DNA from: Candidatus Paracaedibacter symbiosus
GTDB lineage: Bacteria; Pseudomonadota; Alphaproteobacteria; Paracaedibacterales; Paracaedibacteraceae
Reading direction: 5' to 3'
Assembly: GCF_000757605.1 (NCBI RefSeq)
Contig: NZ_JQAK01000001.1
Coordinates: 1,074,669 to 1,138,668, forward strand
DNA: 64,000 nucleotides
The translations under genes were made by a program, and so were the position numbers. Below, piece after piece: positions 35,251 to 43,827 of the stretch; position 1 is the first letter of the stretch; each line of letters starts with the position of its first letter. The notes beneath the pieces are model-generated. The model did not search any database. It was not told the origin of the DNA and worked only from the letters and a program-made list of their open reading frames with translations.

Positions 35251-37380
35251 TTATATTTTATCCTTTTGAATTTGGTCTTCAACACAGAGGCTGATATGGG
35301 TTGCAAGGACTTGGTCCTCTAAGCTAATAGGCCATTCCCTTCCTTGAGTAAAGCAAGAGATGAATGCCTTCATTTCTTCTTTATGCCCTTTATCCGGAGA
35401 GGATGCTGTATAAAGCTCCTGCTTTTTCGTCTCATATTTTTCTAGTTTTTTATAATCATCCATATAATATACTTTTCCATCGACATAGAGGTCCATTCTT
35501 TCTTTAGGAAAAATCTTAGATCCTTGAGACGTATAGGTAAGAGTTGCCACAGAGCCATCTTCATAACGAATAGTAGCCACAAAATTATCATTCTTCACCC
35601 ATTGCTCAGAATTAGGTCCCACCGCGTGCGCCGAAATTGAAAGAGGTCGGGATCCTGTCAAGTAGCTAAAAATATCGTAGATATGGCAGGCCTCTCCAAT
35701 ATTACGGCCCGCCCCTTCGTGAGTTTGAACCCAATGATCTTTGGGAATAAAACCCGCATTCATCCTATAATTAATGATCAAGGGGGTTTGCCGTTCTTTA
35801 AGGTGCTGCTTCAACATCACCATGACCGGAGAAAAACGACGATTGAAGCCTGTCATTAAGAGCGGAAAACTTTTTCTTTCTTTAAAGAAATTCTTAATTT
35901 GTTGAAGCTGTGTGTGAGTTGTAGCTAATGGTTTTTCAACAAAGGTTGCTTTCCCTGCCTCTAGAGCTTTAAGAACCTGGCTCGCATGAAGATTATGTGG
36001 ACTTGAAATTAAAACAGCATCAACCTTGTCATCTGTTAAAATTTTTTCATAATCTGTCGTCGCATAAGTTGCTTGATACTGTTGAGCAATAGCAGTGGCC
36101 GTTGTCCCTGTACGGCTCATAACCGCATGAATACCACATTCTTTTATCCGAGTAATATTAGGTAGATGGACAGATTGTGTAAAAGAACTAGCCCCCACAA
36201 TCGCTAAACGCATCCCCTCCCTTACCGGGTTTAATAAAGCAACACTTGATTGCAATCTTTCTTCTTCTGATCGAGGATAGGTTAAAAAAGCTGCTAAAGG
36301 ACTTGTTTCACCCTGTCCTAATGCTTGATAGGCCTGTTTAACCTCATCAATACCAAATACATTGTCTCCTGGGATTTCAATTTTTCCTTGAGAGATTAAG
36401 GAAAGATATGCACTCATATTTCTATTCTCTGTCCAACGAACATAAGGAAGAGGATAGTCGTGCCCCTCCATTTCGTAATAAGGATCATAACGACCCGGAC
36501 CATAAGAACAAGAAATGAGAAAATCGATTTCTTTTTGATAAAAATCTTCCCGGCGTAACCCTAGCCCAACATCGCCCACCAAAACAATCCGACCCTTACG
36601 ACGGGTGGCTAAAGCCGATTGATGGACAATCACATCCGAAGGAGAAGCAGCGGTAATAATCACACCATCTGCGCCATATCCATCTGTATAATGTCTTACT
36701 TTCTCGTCATACTCCCCCTTAAGAGGATTAAGAACCACGTCAGCACCAATTGTTTGCGCGTACTTTAGACGTTGGTCATTTACATCCACAGCAATAACTT
36801 GACACCCATTGGCTTTTAAAATCTGTGTCGTGATAGCTCCCAGAATCCCCATCCCTAAAACAACGACTGTTTCTCCTAAAAGAGGATTAAATCGTCGTAC
36901 TCCTTGCATGGCGATCGCGCCCAACGTCACTGTAGAGGCAGAGAGCTGATCGACGCCAGCCGGGATTTTAACCGCCAAATTTACCGGCACATTAATGACT
37001 TCTGCGTGATTTGCAATCCCAGCACCCGCACAAGCAACAGCATCACCAACGCTGAACCCACTTACTTCAGCCCCCACGGCCACTACACGTCCTGCCGCAG
37101 AATAGCCAGAAGGTGACCCAAAATCTAACTTTCCCTTAACTTTAGCCACAGTTGCAGCCAGTCCATTATCTTTAATCGATTGTAATACTTTTCTAACGTT
37201 ATCAGGTTGTTTAAGAGCCCGTTTATATAAAGGCATGGCTGATAATTGCACACTCTTCATCTCTGTCCCCACAGAGATACAAGAATAATCAACACTCACT
37301 AAGATTGATTTGCTGTCAACAAAGGGAGCGGGAACGTCCACAATTTTAGCGCTGCCCGCGTTAATAACGACCTGTTTCAT
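35251..37380 (-). CDS. Two-domain oxidoreductase: Zn-dehydrogenase plus Gfo/Idh/MocA (copy 2)
   Basis: Same architecture as 24853-26979: a medium-chain dehydrogenase half with VVLGMGILGAITTQILKANG as the NAD site and a Gfo/Idh/MocA half with AIVGASSFTQSVHLPN and VEKPLATTH. The shared segment SCSYGPGRYDP-YE-GHDYP-PYVRWT near residue 300 shows the two are paralogues. Its start overlaps the wecC end by four bases, so the two are co-translated. The substrate is not known. Confidence 0.85.
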   Translation of the reverse strand: MKQVVINAGSAKIVDVPAPFVDSKSILVSVDYSCISVGTEMKSVQLSAMPLYKRALKQPDNVRKVLQSIKDNGLAATVAKVKGKLDFGSPSGYSAAGRVVAVGAEVSGFSVGDAVACAGAGIANHAEVINVPVNLAVKIPAGVDQLSASTVTLGAIAMQGVRRFNPLLGETVVVLGMGILGAITTQILKANGCQVIAVDVNDQRLKYAQTIGADVVLNPLKGEYDEKVRHYTDGYGADGVIITAASPSDVIVHQSALATRRKGRIVLVGDVGLGLRREDFYQKEIDFLISCSYGPGRYDPYYEMEGHDYPLPYVRWTENRNMSAYLSLISQGKIEIPGDNVFGIDEVKQAYQALGQGETSPLAAFLTYPRSEEERLQSSVALLNPVREGMRLAIVGASSFTQSVHLPNITRIKECGIHAVMSRTGTTATAIAQQYQATYATTDYEKILTDDKVDAVLISSPHNLHASQVLKALEAGKATFVEKPLATTHTQLQQIKNFFKERKSFPLLMTGFNRRFSPVMVMLKQHLKERQTPLIINYRMNAGFIPKDHWVQTHEGAGRNIGEACHIYDIFSYLTGSRPLSISAHAVGPNSEQWVKNDNFVATIRYEDGSVATLTYTSQGSKIFPKERMDLYVDGKVYYMDDYKKLEKYETKKQELYTASSPDKGHKEEMKAFISCFTQGREWPISLEDQVLATHISLCVEDQIQKDKI

Positions 37381-38618
37381 GAATTTAATAGCCCTTGAAA
37401 ATCTAGAATCATTGGGTGGTGGACTAATTTTTGTTTTCCCGAAACAAATAATTGATGCCCCACGAGGATAACAGCCACAGGCGATTCTAAAGCCTCATCA
37501 AAAGTTTTTAATTGAATATTATTAAGGCTTTTTAAAGCGAGTGGCAGCTCTTCTATATGAGGCTCAACGACATAAACTTGATGGTCAGGATTATTCTCAG
37601 CATAATTTTTCACAATATCCATAGCAGGACTTTCTCTCAAGTCATCAATATCCGCCTTAAAAGAAAGTCCAAAAAAGGACACTGTTTGGGAAGATGTTTG
37701 GCGCATGACATCGTGAACTTTATGAAGGACAAAATGGGGCTTATAGTCATTTACTTCCCGCGCCATTCGTACCATTTTGGCGATGTCTGGTGTTTTATGA
37801 TAAATAAACCATGGATCTACGGCAATACAGTGTCCTCCGACTCCTGGGCCTGGCTGAAGGATATTTACACGGGGGTGCCGATTGGCAAGGCTAATTAGTT
37901 CCCATACATTAATCCCTAATTTATCGCAAATCATACTTAATTCATTAGCAAAAGCAATATTAACATCTCGGAAAGAATTCTCTGTTAGTTTTGCCATTTC
38001 TGCTGTTTCTGCTGTCGTTTGCAAACACTGACCTTTAACAAAATTTTGATAAACTAAAGCAGCTTTTTGGGCGCACTCAGGTGTCATTCCCCCAATAACG
38101 CGATCATTGGAAACAAGCTCTTCTAAAGTCTTCCCCGGCAAAATCCTTTCAGGACAATAGGCTAAGCGCACACAAGGATAACTGTCTTGATGAGGGAATT
38201 TCAAATCAGCCCGCACTCTAGATAAAAGCTCAGAAATACGTCGCGTTGTTCCAACGGGCGAAGTAGATTCAATAATAACAAGATCCCCTTTTTTTAAAAC
38301 AGGGGCAATGGAGTTAGCCGCTGCCTCTACATAACTTATATCGGGTACAAAGTTATCTTTAAAGGGGGTAGGAACCGCAATAATATAGACATCTGAGGTT
38401 TTTTCAACTTTATCAAATGCTGCAAAAGTTTTATTAGCCACAACTTCTTGTAATAGCCCTTCTAACCCTGGTTCAACAATATGCATTTCACCACGGTTAA
38501 TCTTCTTTACAACGTCTTGATTAATATCTATTCCGGTTACACTATTCCCATGCTTTGCAAACATGCAAGCAGTTGGTAAGCCTATATATCCTAGACCGAG
38601 TATCGTGATTTCTATCAT
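37377..38618 (-). CDS. wecC: UDP-N-acetyl-D-mannosamine dehydrogenase
   Basis: NAD-dependent four-electron oxidation of UDP-ManNAc to UDP-ManNAcA. The N-terminal Rossmann motif is ILGLGYIGLPTACMFAKHG, the linker has KLTENSFRDVNIAFANEL, and the catalytic Cys lies in PGVGGHCIAVDPWF. At 413 residues it is full length. It follows the frameshifted wecB by 16 bases, matching the two-step pathway to UDP-ManNAcA. Confidence 0.92.
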   Translation of the reverse strand: MIEITILGLGYIGLPTACMFAKHGNSVTGIDINQDVVKKINRGEMHIVEPGLEGLLQEVVANKTFAAFDKVEKTSDVYIIAVPTPFKDNFVPDISYVEAAANSIAPVLKKGDLVIIESTSPVGTTRRISELLSRVRADLKFPHQDSYPCVRLAYCPERILPGKTLEELVSNDRVIGGMTPECAQKAALVYQNFVKGQCLQTTAETAEMAKLTENSFRDVNIAFANELSMICDKLGINVWELISLANRHPRVNILQPGPGVGGHCIAVDPWFIYHKTPDIAKMVRMAREVNDYKPHFVLHKVHDVMRQTSSQTVSFFGLSFKADIDDLRESPAMDIVKNYAENNPDHQVYVVEPHIEELPLALKSLNNIQLKTFDEALESPVAVILVGHQLFVSGKQKLVHHPMILDFQGLLNS

Positions 38619-38634
38619 AGCTGCGTCCTACCCT

Positions 38635-39758
38635 TTAAAAAATTTCCGTAGTTAAAATATTACAAATTTGCTGTGAGGCCGTTCCATCTCCATAGGGGTT
38701 CTTAGCTTTTGCCATTTTAGAGTAAGCACTTTGGTCTTCTAGCAAAATATTTATTTGCGAAATAATTTTTTGGCGATCAGTCCCCACAAGAATGGCTGTC
38801 CCCGCCTCGACGGCTTCGGGACGTTCGGTTGTATCTCGCGTAACAAGAACAGGTTTTCCAAGAGCTGGGGCTTCTTCTTGGATTCCTCCAGAGTCGGTTA
38901 TAATAAGGTGAGACTTTCCAATTAAGTAAACAAAAGATTCATAATCTAAGGGGTCAATTAAATGCACGTTTGCAAGGCCGTTTAAAATATTAGCAACGCA
39001 AGACTGAACATGGGGATTTAAGTGAACAGGGTAAACAATTTGAACGTCTTTGCTCAGAGCGATTTCTCGGAGCGCATGGCAAACATTTTCGAAAGCTTTA
39101 CCAAAATTTTCTCGTCGATGACCTGTCACGAGCAATAGTTTTCTATTTTCATCAATGAAATGGAATTTATTATTGAAATGATCCTGGCGAGAATCTTGAC
39201 TTACAGCCTGGTGGATTTGTTGCAAGGCATCAATCACCGTATTGCCCGTGATAAAGATTTTATCTTCGCTAATGCCTTCGGAAATCAAATTTTGTTTCGC
39301 TTTAAGCGTTGGAGCAAAATGAAATCGGCTAATTTTCCCAACACATTGCCGATTAATTTCTTCTGGCCAAGGTGAATAGATATCATACGTTCTCAGTCCT
39401 GCCTCCACATGCCCTACATCCACTTTATTATAAAAGGCGGCAAGCGATGTCGCCAGGGTGGTGGTTGTATCACCATGAACTAAAACGCAATCTGGTTGAA
39501 ATTCTTGGATCACTCTAGAAACACCAGAAATAATACTGCCTGTTAAATCAGATAAATTCTGATTTGGTTTCATGACCTCTAAATCAAAATCAGGCTTAAT
39601 TTCAAAAAGTGTTAACACTTGATGGAGCATTTCCTTGTGCTGGCCTGTTACACAGATGGCTAAGTTGAAGGAGCCATCATTTTTTAGAACATTGATAAGG
39701 GGAGAAAGCTTAATCGCCTCTGGCCGCGTGCCAAAAACGCATAAAATTTTTTTTTCAT
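38635..39758 (-). CDS. wecB: UDP-N-acetylglucosamine 2-epimerase (frameshift near the start)
   Basis: Non-hydrolysing epimerase making UDP-ManNAc. The part from 39630 is intact, with VHGDTTTTLATSLAAFY, GHVEAGLRTYDIYSPWPEE and LLVTGHRRENFG. The family's usual N-terminus KILCVFGTRPEAIKLSPLIN is encoded upstream, but no start codon is in its frame. The only ATGs (39758 and 39761) precede a nine-A run (39747-39755); ten As would give MMKKKILCVFGTRPEA. It is therefore the wecB start with one base missing, or a gene using transcriptional slippage. Confidence 0.8.
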
Positions 39759-40630
39759 CATGAGATCTTTAATATCTTACGGAAGATTAATAAATTTTTT
39801 ATAATTGATAATAGGTTGTACATTATTTATCACGCTATCGTCAAGTCGTTACTCCTTTAAAGTCGCAGAAAACTTGATTAAACAACACCAATTCTGTTAA
39901 AAAAGCTGAGAAAGGTCACAAATAAGAGGCGATAGTCGGAGAAGCGGTCCGTCCCCCTTGTTTACTGTCTTTATCGATTCAAATTCTAGGCTCTGTGAAC
40001 AGTTCTGGATGAGGATGATTATGGCCTTTTTGGCTGCCCAAAATATCACCAACTTTCTTGAACACGAACTGTTCACAGAGCCTCTGGTTCGCTTGATTGA
40101 GGGTTTGAGTTGATGCGCCTGTTTAATTAGTGCCAAATACATATTTGGTATTACAAACAAGGGATCATAGAGGAAATCTGCCTTATTGAAAGACAATTTG
40201 GCATTGATAATTTTTAAGCTTGACGATTCACAGAAACATTTTTAATTGCCATAAGCTTTTGCCTCAGTGCCACAAACCACTTATTTTCTCTCCCAAAGAA
40301 AGATTCACCTTATTGCCTGTTTCTCTCTTTTTTTACTTTACCGCAGTTGATTATTAAATGTTTAGCTCTCAGCATTTATCGGCTGGAATTTACAGATAGA
40401 TTTTATTTTTAAAAATGTGGAAAATAAAAAATTAATCACCATTATAAGTACTAAGTATAGACTGCACAATCTCACTCTTTTCACTTATTGGGGAAGAAAG
40501 CCCCCCATCATACAGGGGGTCATCTCTCTTTTAGTATAAGGGCTGACAATAACATTAAGAAGAAGATAGTTTTTAACTTTGAAAAACGATCAGTATAAAC
40601 AAAATTACTTTATTTAACCGAGACCCTATT
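39759..40630. other. Long non-coding region upstream of the polysaccharide cluster
   Basis: About 870 bases with no convincing gene. It should contain the promoter for the whole minus-strand cluster. It holds the 18-base inverted repeat at 39988-40083, listed separately, and a C5/G5 hairpin at about 40505-40524. A 99-codon frame (39897-40196) crosses the inverted repeat; its N-terminal half (MSFNKADFLYDPLFVIPNMY) looks protein-like and may be a remnant. Confidence 0.5.
39988..40083. repeat. 18-base perfect inverted repeat, MITE-like
   Basis: AGGCTCTGTGAACAGTTC at 39988-40005 and its exact complement at 40066-40083 flank 60 bases without a transposase. This is the shape of a miniature inverted-repeat element. 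Flanks (TCT|AG and CT|CTG) give no clear target duplication. Confidence 0.65.
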
Positions 40631-42298
40631 ATGCAAAAACTTATTTTTCTATCTCTAGCATATTTATCCTTAAGCACGGCAGTATTTTCTGCGGAGAGAT
40701 TAACGCCCCAAACTGCGCTTCGCCACCGCTCCAATTCAGCTTCTCTTGTCTCCCAAAATATTGGTGAGACAGCGCAATATTTGGGGCTTCCCCAAGTCCC
40801 CTTAGTACATCACTATAATGATTTTAACCCTCCTGAAATAATTTTAGCCATTAAAGGGAAGCTTTCTGAAGGAATTTTGCTTCAAAATCCACAGATAGAA
40901 GACATGATGGAAAAAACAGGCGTGAGGGCCCGTGACCCCTTTATGGTGGTAGTACAGGGGTTTTCTCAATTCTTTAATGATTCCGGCGCTGATATAAGTG
41001 ATCAATCACCTCTTTTGCTTCGACCCATGTATTATTTTTCGCAAAATAAAGCGGCTAGTTATCCCGTAGCTTACAGTGAAAATATTACGCTGAAGGCTGG
41101 AATTTTAGGGATTACCTCTGATCTTGCCATTGTGCCCGAGCACCAAACACCCTCTAATCAATTTGGGATTTCTATTCATAATTCAGGGCCGGGGACGAAC
41201 TGTATTTCCTCTGCCGCCAATATGGCAGTACCTCAACTGCGCTATAACCAATCTACAGCCTTTTACGGATTTTATAAAGGGGTTAATCGGGCAATAATTG
41301 GGGATGAAAAAGATTTAAGCTTTCCCGATACTCGAGGCGTCACAGTCCTTCATGTTCTTTTAGATGACATCGATAGGCAGGCACTTAAAAATGCTTTAAA
41401 CCACGTCAATAACAAGAGCATCGAAGGAGTTAGTGAGGCGATTCAAAGCTTAATGCAGGCGAAGTACAATCTTCTTTCCGAGACTATCGATGCTATGCTT
41501 ATAGCAGAGATTGAAGAGCCAATGGGTAAAAAAATAAAATTAATTCCCGCCTATACACAAGATGTTCAAACGGTGACAAGAGAAGGGGATAGAACCATTA
41601 TCCGCACTTCCCCCTCTTTATATAGTTATCAAGTGTTGGGTCAAGTATTGCCAGTTAAACCGCTTTCAACGGTTAGGCTTTCATATGATATTGATATCAA
41701 AGTCGGTGGTGTGGGATTGGGTCTGCTGAACCAATATAAAAGTTTCATTAAGGGGTCGCAAGCTGTATACACTTCAACAGGGAAACAGCAAAGCTCCATC
41801 GAATTTGTTATCCCACATGATGTCACGTCTATGCAACCACTGATCTATAATAACTCTTATGCTTCCTCAGAGTTTTGTATTGATTCTTTTGTAATGAAAG
41901 TATTATCTACAGAAAAATTAATTTTCGACTATATATACGAAGCTCAAACGGTAAACAGGGAAGAGAATAGAACCTTTGTCCGCACTTCCTCCGGAGTATA
42001 CCCTTATCAAGTGGCGAGTCAAATATTGCCTGTTGAACCGCTTTCAACGGTTAAGCTTTCGTATAATATGGATATCGAAGTGGGTTGTGTAGCACTTGGT
42101 GTGTTGGATCAACATAAAGCATGGATAAATGGGGCGGAGCACGCTATACTTAATAACCGTACCCCTCCGCAAGGCTCTATCAAGTTCTCTGTTCCAAATA
42201 ATGTAACGTCTATTCAAGCACTTATCTATAATAACTATGCTGAGCCGTCAGAGTTTTGGATTAATTCTTTGGAATTTGAAGTATTGTCCTTTAACTAG
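40631..42298 (+). CDS. Secreted protein of unknown function with tandem C-terminal repeat
   Basis: A signal peptide (residues ~1-20, MQKLIFLSLAYLSLSTAVFS then AERL) and no membrane helices after it, so secreted or periplasmic. Residues ~25-300 do not match a family I know. The last 245 residues are two copies of a 126-residue unit, each with RT.-.YQV..Q-LPV-PLSTV-LSY--DI-VG and ending in E-W/C-I-S..-VLS; the beta-rich pattern suggests a jelly-roll, possibly sugar-binding, but that is inference. It stands alone on the plus strand beside the polysaccharide cluster. Confidence 0.7.
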   Translation: MQKLIFLSLAYLSLSTAVFSAERLTPQTALRHRSNSASLVSQNIGETAQYLGLPQVPLVHHYNDFNPPEIILAIKGKLSEGILLQNPQIEDMMEKTGVRARDPFMVVVQGFSQFFNDSGADISDQSPLLLRPMYYFSQNKAASYPVAYSENITLKAGILGITSDLAIVPEHQTPSNQFGISIHNSGPGTNCISSAANMAVPQLRYNQSTAFYGFYKGVNRAIIGDEKDLSFPDTRGVTVLHVLLDDIDRQALKNALNHVNNKSIEGVSEAIQSLMQAKYNLLSETIDAMLIAEIEEPMGKKIKLIPAYTQDVQTVTREGDRTIIRTSPSLYSYQVLGQVLPVKPLSTVRLSYDIDIKVGGVGLGLLNQYKSFIKGSQAVYTSTGKQQSSIEFVIPHDVTSMQPLIYNNSYASSEFCIDSFVMKVLSTEKLIFDYIYEAQTVNREENRTFVRTSSGVYPYQVASQILPVEPLSTVKLSYNMDIEVGCVALGVLDQHKAWINGAEHAILNNRTPPQGSIKFSVPNNVTSIQALIYNNYAEPSEFWINSLEFEVLSFN

Positions 42299-42333
42299 AT
42301 TTTTAAATATAATGCTGCAATTTTAAGAGAATG

Positions 42334-42363
42334 TGATAATGTGAGCAAATACTCACATTATCA
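42334..42363. repeat. Perfect 12-base inverted repeat after the secreted-protein gene
   Basis: TGATAATGTGAG and CTCACATTATCA surround a six-base loop CAAATA. No T-run follows. It could end the upstream transcript with Rho, or be an operator. Confidence 0.45.
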
Positions 42364-42655
42364 TGTGTTAAGAGTGAGATATTTCCAAATTTTTTTATGG
42401 ATAATGTTGTGGTGATTCTATTCTCTAATGGTAGTTGAGCAATTCCGTCGATTTGACTCCGCGGATTACTTCAGCGACACAACAGGGTTGACCACATACC
42501 TCCCCCCCCTTGCTGACGGCTAAGAATTTGCAGGAATCTGAAGAATATTTAAACGATACAATATAGAAGACTTGTTAGTGTTTACTTTACTGTTTTTTTT
42601 AGTTAAGACTAGGAGAGAAATTAACAAAATCATTAATAATTATTCTTAGGTACCA
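42364..42655. other. Intergenic region before the methyltransferase gene
   Basis: AT-rich with no ORF of note; I see no repeat or terminator beyond the inverted repeat just upstream. Confidence 0.35.
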
Positions 42656-43369
42656 ATGCTTAAAATTTCTGCATGGCTTGATAAAAAATTTTATCCTAAA
42701 TTTACTGATAACTGGGACGATGTTCTGTTTAGGGAGAAAGTAAAAAGCCGCATTACCCCGAAAACAACCATGTTAGATTTAGGGGCAGGCGCAGGGATTA
42801 TTCCCCAGGTCAATTTTAAAGGATTAGCTGATAAAGTTTATGGTATCGATTTAGACCCTCGTATTCTTGAAAATAAATATTTAGATATTGCTCACCATGG
42901 AGATATAGAAAATCTTCCCTATGAGGATGAGACCTTTGACATCGTCATCTGCAATAATGTTCTTGAACATATTTACGATCCCTTCAAAGTATTTTCTGAA
43001 GTCTCGCGAGTTTTAAAAAAAGGGGGCGTATTTTTGTTCAAAACCCCTAACAAATGGCATTATGTTGCTATTTTAGCCACGATTACACCGATTTGGTTTC
43101 ACAGATTGTATAATAAATTACGGGGTAGAGCGGCTGTTGATACCTTTAAGACAGCTTATAAAGTTAACTCTAAAAAAGCCATTGGTTATTATTGTGAGAA
43201 GACAAATCTTATTGTCGAAGAAGTCAATATTATTGAAGGAAGACCTGAATATTTAAGAATTAACTTTCTATTATATCTAGGGGGAATAGGGTATGAGCGG
43301 ATCGTTAACAAATTTTCTTTCTTCAAAAAGTTTAGATGCGTTATTTTAGGAGTTATAAGAAAACAATAG
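42656..43369 (+). CDS. Class I SAM-dependent methyltransferase
   Basis: Cytoplasmic methyltransferase of the UbiE/COQ5-like type 11 group. SAM-binding motif I is [12 protein letters not shown], motif II region is [11 protein letters not shown], and [16 protein letters not shown] is the post-motif with the EH characteristic of methyltransferase 11. At 237 residues it is normal. The substrate is unknown; its place downstream of the polysaccharide region could mean a sugar or lipid, but no coupling is visible. Confidence 0.82.
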   Translation: MLKISAWLDKKFYPKFTDNWDDVLFREKVKSRITPKTTMLDLGAGAGIIPQVNFKGLADKVYGIDLDPRILENKYLDIAHHGDIENLPYEDETFDIVICNNVLEHIYDPFKVFSEVSRVLKKGGVFLFKTPNKWHYVAILATITPIWFHRLYNKLRGRAAVDTFKTAYKVNSKKAIGYYCEKTNLIVEEVNIIEGRPEYLRINFLLYLGGIGYERIVNKFSFFKKFRCVILGVIRKQ

Positions 43370-43827
43370 AGGATTTGTTGATCTTTTGTCTTAAAACTGC
43401 CTGATGATCATGAGGCGATGGGTAATAGTGGATAGGCCTATAGCAGATTTTAATCTTTTATAAAGAAGACATCCTGTCGCATCTTCTTGTCCAGACTGAA
43501 GCAGGCGACCAGCTGCTTGAGGTTGCGCTTCTCTTCCACCTCTTTTATTTTAAAGATAGAAGGGACTGTAATTAAACATTCCAACTAACCAGCCCGGTCT
43601 CAAGTTGTCGGGCCTTAACTTAGAATTTTATTAGCTATTATTTATAGAGTAAATTCGACCTAAGAAGACAAAAAACCAAGCCCATTTCATGTATCATTTG
43701 GAAAGTTCTTATCTCTACTCGCTTTAATTCCAGGTCTTCAAATTGGTTGGTAGAAGAATCAAGACTTTCTCATTTTGGTAAAACCTGCCATAATAGCTTC
43801 AAAAGACTTGAAATTATAAAAATAATT
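43370..43827. other. Intergenic region before ftsK
   Basis: No gene recognised. A TTG-started reading from 43747 would add 27 residues to FtsK and lacks similarity. A small inverted AAGAAGA/TCTTCTT lies near 43460-43485. The ftsK promoter must be here but was not pinpointed. Confidence 0.4.

Noticed and set aside
39897..40196. 99-codon minus-strand frame crossing the 18-base inverted repeat
   Set aside because: The second half is encoded by the inverted repeat itself and the flank; only the first ~37 residues look protein-like, so it is not called as a gene.
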